33,263 nucleotides of DNA from CAZSMK01 sp964608095 (GTDB lineage Bacteria; Sumerlaeota; Sumerlaeia; MWCT01; JAGHBZ01), in the NCBI GenBank assembly GCA_964608095.1, contig CAZSMK010000056.1, positions 1 to 33,263 on the forward strand, given 5' to 3'. Below are positions 16,721-23,818 of the stretch, piece by piece; positions within the stretch are counted from its first letter, which is position 1, and each line of letters opens with the position of its first letter. The notes under the pieces were generated by a model. The model saw only the letters and a program-made list of their open reading frames with translations, did no database searches and was not told the origin of the DNA. Both the position numbers and the translations under genes were made by a program.

Positions 16721-17548
16721 TTAAAGTTCATCGGCGAATTTTCTGCCATAGTGCCTGAACACCGCCCGACCGATCATGAAAAGAATACACGACGTTATGA
16801 ACGCCATAAGAAGATAAAACAAAAGAAACGAGAGAGAGAGTTCAGGTTGTGAGAAATCCGCTGCAAGAAAAATCCAGCGATACAAGACCACAAAAGGGGT
16901 CATAGGATTGAGCATGATGAGGACAAATGCCCAGGACATGTCCATCTCTTGCAGCTTATTCTGGGCAAGGTAGATGGGGTAGATTATGGGTGTTACGTAA
17001 AACCAGCCGGTGAGGATGACCTCCATGATAGACGATACGTCGCGATAGAAGACAAACAACGAGGAGATAATAAGGGCGATTCCGAAAAGGAAAAACGTCT
17101 GCAGGATAATGGCAAAGGGGAGGAGCAAAATCCAGGGTGTGAGCCGGGTGCCAAAGGCAAAGAGAAATCCGAAGAGTACGAGAAGCGCGAGAAGGAAATG
17201 TATCAGGTTTGAAATGACCGAGCTCAAGGGAAACACCTCGAGGGGAAGTCGCGCCTTTTTAACCAACTCCGAATTGGCAAGTATGGAATACATCGATTCA
17301 GTGAGGGCGGATGTGAGATACATCCACGGCAGGATTCCGCATAAGAGGTGTAGGGCGAAGGGTACCTCCGGGTCTCGCAATTCGATACGCACGATGCGGG
17401 AGAAGACAATCCACAATATGAGCATGATGAGGAGCGGTTTTGCAACCGACCAGAAAAAGCCAAGCACTGTAGACTTATAACGAGCCTTGAGGTCTCGCTT
17501 GACAAGATTGCTCAGTAGTTCATGTGATTGAATTATCTCTCGCCACAT
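16721..17548 (-). CDS. ABC-2 type polysaccharide export permease (Wzm/TagG-like)
   Basis: This 275-residue inner-membrane protein belongs to the permease family that moves O-antigen, capsule or teichoic-acid polymers with a Wzt/TagH-type ATPase. Diagnostic features are the N-terminal amphipathic stretch LVKRDLKARYKSTVLGFFWSVAKPLL, about six membrane segments, and the conserved FYRDVSSIMEVILTGWFYVTPIIYP block (about 165-190) followed by LNPMTPFVVLYRW. The matching ATPase gene, usually next door, is absent from this window. The gene begins 18 bases after the stop of the gene at 17566-18408 and is followed 26 bases later by the PLD gene. The ribosome site is weak, suggesting translational coupling. 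Confidence 0.92.
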   Translation of the reverse strand: MWREIIQSHELLSNLVKRDLKARYKSTVLGFFWSVAKPLLIMLILWIVFSRIVRIELRDPEVPFALHLLCGILPWMYLTSALTESMYSILANSELVKKARLPLEVFPLSSVISNLIHFLLALLVLFGFLFAFGTRLTPWILLLPFAIILQTFFLFGIALIISSLFVFYRDVSSIMEVILTGWFYVTPIIYPIYLAQNKLQEMDMSWAFVLIMLNPMTPFVVLYRWIFLAADFSQPELSLSFLLFYLLMAFITSCILFMIGRAVFRHYGRKFADEL

Positions 17549-17565
17549 GTGTCAGAAATCGGATA

Positions 17566-18408
17566 TTAAAATTCGTAACCGGATAAAACTATGACTAATT
17601 CTAAAGGTGAACTGAAAAATTCGCGGCGAACGTGGAGTTGCGTTCCACCGTCCAATCGTATACCGGCGTTGAAACCGATATGATGGTTATAGATACTGTC
17701 GCTTGACACTTCGATCATGAATTTCAGATATTGATCGTTGGTGCTGTTGCGATCCCTGAATCCCCATCTCACTCCATACACGGAACTTACGACGAGGATG
17801 TCCGTCAAGATTAATGTCTTATCCGCCGGGACGGTGTACACGAGTTTATTGGTGTCGCCGACTTCGTCTTTAAAGAAGATGGACTTGATCTGGTTTGATC
17901 TGCCTGCCTGTTCCGTCGAAACAGAGCCTGGTTTTACGGTCTCTGCCTGATGGGCATTCATAGCATAAGGGACACTGACCAGCTGGATATCGGGAGAGAA
18001 CAGCTGGAGCGCTTCTTCGGGTTTGTTGAACCAGATTCGAAGATAGGTATGGGTAGTATTGGTGAAGATTTCCGGGTCGAGGGCTGTCATGTTCGGAATA
18101 GTCGTATCACCGAGATTTACGGTGTAGTTTCCACTGGTCACGTCGAGCAGCACCGGCTTGTCCGGCTGCACCACTGCTGCAGATTCCCCAACATGGCTCC
18201 CATCGTTCGACCACAAAATGTTCAGCCCTTCGTCTATTATGCTAAACCTGAAGTCATACGTCCCGCTTTGTAGCGGAATTCCATCTTTCTTCAACACGCC
18301 CTGATGGTTGATACCATAGGGGACATCTTCGCCAACGGCTGCGATGGGTACCATTATTGCTATCATAAATACCCAGCATACTATATAATATGTTGCGATT
18401 TTACCCAT
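17566..18408 (-). CDS. secreted protein with 'GINHQG...SVPYA' N-domain and a C-terminal beta domain
   Basis: This exported protein of 280 residues has an N-terminal signal segment (to about residue 26). Residues 30-152 follow a pattern common in bacterial surface proteins: GINHQGVLKKDGIPLQSGTYDFRFSI, LWSNDG, a VTSGNYTVNLG block, YLRIWF and the closing LVSVPYAMNAHQA. In other proteins this domain often precedes fibre-like or adhesive parts. The last ~115 residues (FFKDEVGDTNKLVYTVPADKTLILTDILV... to the end) look like a separate beta-sandwich that I do not recognise. GGGAG lies before the ATG. It leads a probable operon with the permease and PLD genes. A surface role is inference. Confidence 0.82.
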   Translation of the reverse strand: MGKIATYYIVCWVFMIAIMVPIAAVGEDVPYGINHQGVLKKDGIPLQSGTYDFRFSIIDEGLNILWSNDGSHVGESAAVVQPDKPVLLDVTSGNYTVNLGDTTIPNMTALDPEIFTNTTHTYLRIWFNKPEEALQLFSPDIQLVSVPYAMNAHQAETVKPGSVSTEQAGRSNQIKSIFFKDEVGDTNKLVYTVPADKTLILTDILVVSSVYGVRWGFRDRNSTNDQYLKFMIEVSSDSIYNHHIGFNAGIRLDGGTQLHVRREFFSSPLELVIVLSGYEF

Positions 18409-18545
18409 TAGTTTTTATCTCCCTTTGCCGGAATTTGCCTCGATAAAATACTACTATGGTATGTAAGGATTGAATATCTCAATACAAATTTTCGAAGAAT
18501 CCAACCAAACGAGATATCTTATAAATATTCTTCATAAAAATTTTT

Positions 18546-18660
18546 TCAATTTTGGAGCGACTCGTAAAATAAGGGCTTTCGAGGAGAATGAGCGAGGATA
18601 TCTGACGCGAGGTCTTACGCCAATACAAAGCGCAGACGCGTCTGCGCACTCCAAAATTGA
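18546..18660. repeat. 12-bp inverted repeat enclosing a perfect 18-bp palindrome
   Basis: TCAATTTTGGAG (18546-18557) is the exact complement of CTCCAAAATTGA (18649-18660). Between them lies GCGCAGACGCGTCTGCGC (18630-18647), fully self-complementary. Together they could form one long folded unit or mark the ends of a small non-coding mobile element of about 115 bases. No flanking direct duplication was obvious. Confidence 0.55.
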
Positions 18661-18681
18661 TTCTCGGATAGTCGATATCTT

Positions 18682-18697
18682 ATTCGCCACGGCGAAT
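18682..18697. repeat. hairpin, 7-bp stem
   Basis: ATTCGCC (18682-18688) pairs with GGCGAAT (18691-18697) across a two-base AC centre. No T-run follows, so it is not a terminator. It is one of a series in this intergenic region. Confidence 0.55.
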
Positions 18698-18728
18698 GAA
18701 AATCTAAAAAACCTCGATTTCGATAGCG

Positions 18729-18746
18729 CGCACGCTCAGGCGTGCG
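18729..18746. repeat. TCAG-loop hairpin
   Basis: The perfect stem CGCACGC-TCAG-GCGTGCG is the same design as the hairpin at 3869-3886. The base changes in the two arms are compensatory: A-T there is G-C here at the inner stem. Confidence 0.65.
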
Positions 18747-18852
18747 AGTGCGGAAATAGCGGAAAGTCTATCGGTATACCTGTGTGGAGTGAGGGCGTTC
18801 CGCGCCCGTATTTAGTACCATAAGATGATATTTGTTTTGCCTTTCCGCCGGA

Positions 18853-18873
18853 GGTCGTTCGGGCCGAACGACC
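18853..18873. repeat. 21-base near-perfect palindrome
   Basis: GGTCGTTCGG (18853-18862) and CCGAACGACC (18864-18873) are exact complements around a single G. As RNA it would form an eight-pair stem with a small loop. A weaker hairpin, GGGCG-TTCCG-CGCCC (18793-18807), lies just upstream. Confidence 0.6.
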
Positions 18874-18925
18874 CTACTCAGAAAAAACAACCGAAAGCGC
18901 GTACAACGCCAATGGCGTGTACGAA

Positions 18926-19004
18926 CACGAGTACGCGTACGCTAAGGTGTGCGAAACTATTTTGATAGCGATTTCGAGTACGTGTAGGCTCACGAGTACG
19001 TGTA
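18926..19004. repeat. direct repeats CGAGTACG(C/T)GTA with a TAAG-loop hairpin
   Basis: CGAGTACGYGTA occurs at 18928, 18975 and 18993, the last two with an 18-base period. The first copy runs into a third TAAG-loop hairpin at 18936-18953 (CGTACGC-TAAG-GTGTGCG, two G-T pairs). The block has no coding signal. Confidence 0.55.
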
Positions 19005-19189
19005 CGATTGTGAGTGCGAGTTTAGCGACAAGCGAGGACACTTATCCCAATTGCGCGAAAGATTCTCAATTTTGTTAAAAAAAGAGATTTATGGTTGCAT
19101 GTTTTTATCACGCTTCTTATGGTATTTTTATTTTTTAGACGAAACACAAAAGACTTAATACAATTTCAGATTATTGAAGGTGTAGGGAT

Positions 19190-19212
19190 TATACCCTCCT
19201 CCTGAGGGTATA
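19190..19212 (+). promoter_or_regulatory. leader hairpin upstream of the lipoprotein-secretin operon
   Basis: TATACCCTC (19190-19198) pairs with GAGGGTATA (19204-19212) around a CTCCT loop. AGGG and GGGTAT motifs recur on either side (near 19184 and 19246). A T-run starts ten bases later, too far for a clean terminator. It may be an operator palindrome or a 5'-leader element controlling the operon at 19306; the evidence is only the symmetry and position. Confidence 0.4.
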
Positions 19213-19305
19213 AACCTGGAATTTTTTTACAAAAGACCAAACAAAGGGTATTTATTCTAAGTCATGTTTTTATCGAATAAACTAAATCAGGTGATAATAG
19301 GGTAA

Positions 19306-20265
19306 ATGGAGAACGGGAGCGCCAGGAAAAGACTATTACTAACATTATGCGCAATCATCCTTGCGAGTATGCTTGTGGTGAGTTGTTCGCGCTATCATGC
19401 CTTTATGTTGTCCCCCCGTGTAACAAAAGCAGAGCGCGATTTCAACAGCAGTTACTGCGCTATTTCCGTGCTTGAATACGACCGCCTGTATAATATTCAT
19501 CCAGACCCGAAAATGAAGGCATACTTTCTATTTCAGAAAGGGCAATGTCTTTATATCATGAACGATTATACCGATGCCCGAAAAGTATTTGAAGAATACC
19601 AGCAAGAATTTCCGGACGGTGAACATAAAACCGAAGTTCATGCCCTGTTGACTAAGATTGCTGCGTTGAGAGCCTCGCAAGAGGAGCTGGAAGCCTTTAA
19701 GATCGAAGAGGCAATGGGTAATGTAGAACAAATTGAAGACCTGCTTACAACCCAGCCTTTCAATGCCCATTTACATTATGAGCTCGCTAACGCGTACTGG
19801 CGACTTGAAAAGTATGATAAAGCAGCCAAGGCCTACCTTACTGCAACAGAAATAGATGCGGCTTACAAAGAGAACGACCTGATCAAACGACGTCTCATGT
19901 ATAACGACAAAGGCGAGATAGTGCCTATGACGCCTGAACTGCAGGATGCGCTTGAACGAGAGCGCAATCCATTGGTGATTTTCGACGTCAATGACTATAC
20001 TATGCGGGGCGAACGGGATTTGTATTCCGCACGGCAGAATACGTACATAGTAGCAGGAAAAGTACGTAACCAGAGCGAACGGCCTCAACGAAATGTTATA
20101 GTGGAGGTCACCTTTTATAATATAAGTCGTGAAATCCTTGATGTCAGGACATATCGGGTCGGCACAATGGGTCCCAAAGAAGTCCGCGCTTTTGTTGTAC
20201 AAAGTACGTTTGCGGATGATATTTATAACATTTATTCATTCGATTGCAGGGCATATTATGACTGA
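19306..20265 (+). CDS. lipoprotein with TPR-like repeats and a C-terminal FxLYD domain
   Basis: This 319-residue envelope lipoprotein has a signal peptide ending LVVSC, with Cys27 as the likely lipidation site. TPR-like helices follow: about 70-105 (AYFLFQKGQCLYIMNDYTDARKVFEEYQQEFP, resembling BamD/YbgF-type repeats) and about 155-190 (HLHYELANAYWRLEKYDKAAKAYLTATEID). The C-terminal ~85 residues fit an FxLYD-type beta domain (YIVAGKVRNQSERPQRNVIVEVTFYN...GTMGPKEVRAFVV). The gene overlaps the first secretin gene by 8 bases. That position, together with lipidation and TPRs, makes a pilotin or outer-membrane assembly role for the secretins plausible, but this is inference. The ribosome site is weak (AGGG), and the start is the first ATG of the frame. 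Confidence 0.82.
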   Translation: MENGSARKRLLLTLCAIILASMLVVSCSRYHAFMLSPRVTKAERDFNSSYCAISVLEYDRLYNIHPDPKMKAYFLFQKGQCLYIMNDYTDARKVFEEYQQEFPDGEHKTEVHALLTKIAALRASQEELEAFKIEEAMGNVEQIEDLLTTQPFNAHLHYELANAYWRLEKYDKAAKAYLTATEIDAAYKENDLIKRRLMYNDKGEIVPMTPELQDALERERNPLVIFDVNDYTMRGERDLYSARQNTYIVAGKVRNQSERPQRNVIVEVTFYNISREILDVRTYRVGTMGPKEVRAFVVQSTFADDIYNIYSFDCRAYYD

Positions 20266-21139
20266 CAGAACCAAAGTTAGCCAGCCAAAGATTCTTGTTG
20301 CTCTATGGGCGGTAGTCTATGTCCTTTGTTTTTGCGGGGCAGCAACACCCGCTTTTTCAGAGGATGACGATAATCGCCAGGTTCGAATCGAAGTCAAAGC
20401 TCTTGAATGGACCGTCGACAACTCGCTCGATTATGGCTTCACCGTTACGTACACTCGCGACGATGACAGCGGTGCTATTATTGAATCTGGAGACCTTACG
20501 CTTCCTTCTCAAGCGAGCGTTGATTTGGGCATTCGAATGTTTCTCAAGAACATGAATATGGATGGCGGTTCCTTTGAGTTTGTTATTGAAGCCCTCGAGC
20601 AGGTCGGTGATGTCGCCGTTCTTTCCGAACCGAACATTATCTGTAGGGTCAGCGATCTCAGCGGCAGTAAGGAACCGTATTCTTCAATGGTGAAAACCGT
20701 GTCGAAGGTACCCTATGAAGCGGCTCAACCGGTGGGCGTCACCCTGGCTGAAGTAACACGGTTTCGTGATGTCGGTGTGACCCTCAATGTCGGAATCAGA
20801 CGTATAATTGCCGACGAATATGTGCTTATGGATATACAAACCATGGTCACCAATCTTGCAGGGTATATAGCCGTCGGGAAAAACCGAGAAGGCGATCCTA
20901 TGTCGGTTCCTGAGATTTACACCAGAAAAATCGAAAACACGCTTCTTGTCCCGAACCAGAATATCTTGATCAGTGGCGTGTTGAAGACTACGTCTACCGT
21001 GGTTAAAGAAACCGGGGTGCCCTGGATTTCCCAGATTCCTGTACTGGGTTTCTTTTTCAAGAATCGCAGCGAGGAAGAGAAATCGCATGAACTATTATTT
21101 TTAATTCGACCGGAAATTCTGGAAACGAATACGCTATGA
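20258..21139 (+). CDS. minimal secretin-domain protein A
   Basis: This 293-residue exported protein has a signal peptide to about residue 33. The rest corresponds to the secretin pore domain of GspD/PilQ proteins: an opening strand block VRIEVKALEWTVDNSLDYG, then VAVLSEPNIICRVSD, VGVTLNVGIRRIIADEYVLMDI, a VPEIYTRKIENTLLVPNQNILISGVL strand pair, and the signature VPWISQIPVLGFFFK (254-268) followed by HELLFLIRPEIL. The periplasmic N0-N3 domains of ordinary secretins (usually 300 or more residues) are missing. The ATG at 20258 is chosen because it begins the signal peptide and overlaps the upstream stop; a longer frame to 20129 reads into the previous gene. The end overlaps the next gene by ATGA. 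Confidence 0.85.
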   Translation: MTDRTKVSQPKILVALWAVVYVLCFCGAATPAFSEDDDNRQVRIEVKALEWTVDNSLDYGFTVTYTRDDDSGAIIESGDLTLPSQASVDLGIRMFLKNMNMDGGSFEFVIEALEQVGDVAVLSEPNIICRVSDLSGSKEPYSSMVKTVSKVPYEAAQPVGVTLAEVTRFRDVGVTLNVGIRRIIADEYVLMDIQTMVTNLAGYIAVGKNREGDPMSVPEIYTRKIENTLLVPNQNILISGVLKTTSTVVKETGVPWISQIPVLGFFFKNRSEEEKSHELLFLIRPEILETNTL

Positions 21140-22110
21140 CCCGAAGAATAATAGGCATAACAGGTATATGTGTGCTACTGATTGCCTCGAGCCTCTTCGC
21201 CGAGAAGAATCCAGCGAAGCCGGATTTTGCTAATGACGTCACCCTTCGGCAAGTGGCAATCGAAGCGTTGGTCGTGGAAATCAACGAAGACATAGAGCAT
21301 AATTACGGGGTAGAATACACCCTTGAGAGCGACGAAGGCGAGAATCCCTCGAACGTACTCGATGCCCTTGACGTGCGGTTTCCACCCGAGTTGAGGCCTG
21401 TGTCGGTGCCCCTCTTTAAAAGATCAACGGGTGGTTCTCAGATCGGACACATTAACCGATTGCCAGGGCTCGGATTTAATTTTGTCGGTATGGATGCAAA
21501 TCCGGGAACAGTGTCCGGCAATATTCGTCTCCTCATGAGCGAAGGGAAAGCTAAAATTCGTACCCATCCCATAGTGGTCGCAGTTCATGGAACAAAGGCG
21601 TCTATAGAAACCGTCGAGGAAGTCCCGTTCCAGGATATCTCGTTCACCAATAAAGGTGAGGCATATCTCGATGTTAAATACGAAAAAGTCGGCGTTAAAT
21701 TAAATGTTATTCCACGCGTAATAGATATTCCGAAGAGAATTGTCGAGCTGGATATCAGCGATGTCAATGTAAGCTCCGTCTCTTCATACGTCACCCTTCA
21801 TCAGATAACCAGACCGTTGTTCGCCGAGTCAACGGCGAAAACGCGGGTCCAAATGAAAAGCGGCGAGACACTTATCATAGGCGGACTCAAGACAGAACGT
21901 GAAGTGGTACGTGAGAACCGCGTCCCGATCCTCGGAGACATACCCCTTCTCGGGTGGCTCTTCAAAAACCATAAAAAAATCTTGGAAGTCACCGATACCC
22001 TCTTTTTTATTACCCCCCACATTCTTGAACCCGATCAGAGCCCGATCCTTCCCTTCGATTTCACCCATTGGACACCTCTTGTGCTCAAAGAAGAAATCAT
22101 CGAGCCTTGA
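21136..22110 (+). CDS. minimal secretin-domain protein B
   Basis: This 324-residue exported paralogue of the preceding gene has a signal peptide to about residue 22 (ASSLFA). It shows the secretin core: TLRQVAIEALVVEINEDIEHNYGVEY (about 35-60), KAKIRTHPIVVAVHGTKASIETVEEVPF, VKLNVIPRVID, ELDISDVNVSSVSSY, TRVQMKSGETLIIGGL, and the signature VPILGDIPLLGWLFK (263-277) with TLFFITPHILEP. Unlike copy A it has a Gly/Asn-rich segment (about 95-130) that could be the gate loop, and a 25-residue tail after the core. N-terminal ring domains are missing. Two secretin cores in tandem suggest a mixed or paired outer-membrane channel, but no secretion ATPase or platform protein is nearby. Confidence 0.88.
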   Translation: MTRRIIGITGICVLLIASSLFAEKNPAKPDFANDVTLRQVAIEALVVEINEDIEHNYGVEYTLESDEGENPSNVLDALDVRFPPELRPVSVPLFKRSTGGSQIGHINRLPGLGFNFVGMDANPGTVSGNIRLLMSEGKAKIRTHPIVVAVHGTKASIETVEEVPFQDISFTNKGEAYLDVKYEKVGVKLNVIPRVIDIPKRIVELDISDVNVSSVSSYVTLHQITRPLFAESTAKTRVQMKSGETLIIGGLKTEREVVRENRVPILGDIPLLGWLFKNHKKILEVTDTLFFITPHILEPDQSPILPFDFTHWTPLVLKEEIIEP

Positions 22111-22134
22111 GGTAGCCCTATAGAGACTACGATC

Positions 22135-22893
22135 ATGGAGACGCGAACGCTCAAATTGACCATTGAATACGATGGCACATGCTATGCGGGTTGGCAACGC
22201 CAGAAAAACGCAGATACGATCCAGGGCTCAATCGAAGATGCCATTGCAAAGGTAATTCGAGAAAAGGTGCGAATCACAGGCGCCGGCAGGACCGACGCAG
22301 GCGTTCATGCACTTGCACAGGTCGCCCACTTTTCAACCCGTTCAACTCTTCCCTCGAAAAATATCCTCAAAGGCGCCAATTCATATCTTCCCCGCGATAT
22401 TGTCATCAGGGATGTCGAACAGGTTGATTCGACCTTTAATGCACGGCGTCAAGCCCGGCTCCGATGGTACCGCTACCAGATTATGAACCGCTCAGAACGT
22501 CCCGCCCTCTATCGACACTTTTTCTGGCATGTTCCTCGCAGGCTCGATATCAGCCGAATGGAAGCAGTGGCAGAAGCACTCCGTGGTCATCACGATTTCC
22601 GTGCCTTCAGAAGCCAACTCTGCACTGCAAAGCGGACGAAGCTAACCATGGAAGAGCTATCACTTGCGACTCAGGATGACGTTATTCTCATTGACTTTAA
22701 ATGCAGGTCATTCCTGCATAACATGGTACGTATCATAGTGGGACTGATGGTCGTGGTTGGAGGAGGCAAGCTCCCCCTGAGTGTCTGCGAGGAGATGATA
22801 AAAACGGGCAAACGGAGTCCTACGGTTCTCACAGCGCCACCCTCAGGACTTTTCTTGATGCGCGTCTACTACGATTTAGATGAAAACCGATAG
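22135..22893 (+). CDS. truA: tRNA pseudouridine synthase A
   Basis: TruA converts uridines 38-40 of the tRNA anticodon stem-loop to pseudouridine. The 252-residue protein shows the family start LKLTIEYDGTCYAGWQRQ, the catalytic motif GAGRTDAGVHA with D54, then RWYRYQI, FFWHVP, HDFRAF and FLHNMVRIIVGLM. It is complete and of normal length. It begins 25 bases after the secretin B stop with only a weak ribosome site, so it may be read through from that operon. The 250 bases after it contain no gene or RNA that I can recognise. Confidence 0.96.
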   Translation: METRTLKLTIEYDGTCYAGWQRQKNADTIQGSIEDAIAKVIREKVRITGAGRTDAGVHALAQVAHFSTRSTLPSKNILKGANSYLPRDIVIRDVEQVDSTFNARRQARLRWYRYQIMNRSERPALYRHFFWHVPRRLDISRMEAVAEALRGHHDFRAFRSQLCTAKRTKLTMEELSLATQDDVILIDFKCRSFLHNMVRIIVGLMVVVGGGKLPLSVCEEMIKTGKRSPTVLTAPPSGLFLMRVYYDLDENR

Positions 22894-23143
22894 TCGGTTG
22901 AACATCGGTTGTTATGTAGCGCTTTTGTGTTAAAGCGAACAAGCCGTATCAGAAATCCTTGTCGAATAGTTGGGTACACTCCCCTATGAAATCACCTATT
23001 CTAATGTATTCTTCCCGGTTAATCTGTCTTCAATTGACCGCGCTTCTTCTTTTCGGTATCCTCAGAGTGGTTTATGTTTCACAGGCAATGATATTCCGAT
23101 TATTTCGTGTCGCAAGGTTACCGTTTAAGGGGAACCAACAATT

Positions 23144-23818
23144 ATGGCGGAGGAATTAACGTTTCATAGCCCTATGTGGGTCGAGTATAGCGGATTGCCG
23201 GAAGAGCTGAATAAGCAAATCCGCAACGGCGCATGGTCGGTGTTTAAAAAACTCATGGAACTCGACTGTCAGAGCAATAACGACCCCGATACGTTCGAGG
23301 TGAGCGTCGAAGACCTCGGTCGTATGGTCGGTATGGACACGGCAACGGTCAGGCGCATTCTTGTCAGGCTTCGACAGAAAAAGTACATCGTTTGTTTCAT
23401 ACCGGAAAATGTGGAGGAAGTAGGATTGTTCAAGATCAACGTTCCCTTATCTACTCCGTTATCGCCGCGCCAGGTCAAGCGGAAATTCAGCCATTGTTTT
23501 CCACCCGGAAAAGATTTCTTTCGATATGCAGATAAACACATCATCGAAACCGAAGGCGACGACCCTCGCCTGCAAGAACTTATTGACATTTACCTCAATA
23601 CTATTGGATTAAAGATTAATGTTTTTGTCATTGATGAGCTGTGTCTTATCAAAGAGCGTTTTGATTGGGAGAGTGTCAAAGAAGCATTTGCGCAAGCGCG
23701 CGAGCGAAAAATTAAAAAAATACGATGGGTTGTGAATACACTCTTAAGGGAAGATACCAGAGGAGATGACCGCAAAAAAAAGAAAAAAGAAGGGCGAATC
23801 GGAACAAAGCGTCGATAG
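23144..23818 (+). CDS. DnaD-like winged-helix protein (primosome component)
   Basis: This 224-residue protein probably binds DNA and helps load the replicative helicase. A winged-helix pattern at about 25-85 includes WSVFKKLMELD and VSVEDLGRMVGMDTATVRRILVRLRQKKYI. A C-terminal segment (about 143-201: LQELIDIYLNTIG...DWESVKEAFAQARERKIKKIRWVVNTLL) resembles the DnaD/DnaB_2 domain. The adjoining DnaC/DnaI-like ATPase gene overlaps its 3' end by 53 bases, which strongly supports a replication-initiation role. The tail is lysine-rich where the two frames share A-runs. A plasmid- or phage-type replication protein is the alternative. GGGGA lies ahead of the ATG. Confidence 0.72.
   Translation: MAEELTFHSPMWVEYSGLPEELNKQIRNGAWSVFKKLMELDCQSNNDPDTFEVSVEDLGRMVGMDTATVRRILVRLRQKKYIVCFIPENVEEVGLFKINVPLSTPLSPRQVKRKFSHCFPPGKDFFRYADKHIIETEGDDPRLQELIDIYLNTIGLKINVFVIDELCLIKERFDWESVKEAFAQARERKIKKIRWVVNTLLREDTRGDDRKKKKKEGRIGTKRR

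Larger units (their letters stand above)
18409..19305. other. long non-coding region rich in hairpins and inverted repeats
   Basis: No convincing gene lies in these 897 bases between divergent transcription units. A 117-codon frame at 18470-18823 crosses several palindromes and shows no family pattern. Contents include perfect or near-perfect palindromes at 18630-18647, 18682-18697, 18729-18746, 18793-18807, 18853-18873 and 18936-18953, a 12-bp inverted repeat at 18546-18660, direct repeats at 18926-19004, and an AT-rich part with a hairpin (19190-19212) ahead of the lipoprotein gene. Promoters for both flanking genes must lie here, but none is clear enough to call. Confidence 0.7.

Noticed and set aside
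18470..18823. 117-codon open frame in the hairpin-rich intergenic region
   Set aside because: It runs through several palindromes, has no ribosome site and no recognisable protein pattern.
22959..23159. 66-codon open frame between truA and the DnaD-like gene
   Set aside because: No ribosome site, Leu/Phe-rich chance composition, and it runs into the real start at 23144.
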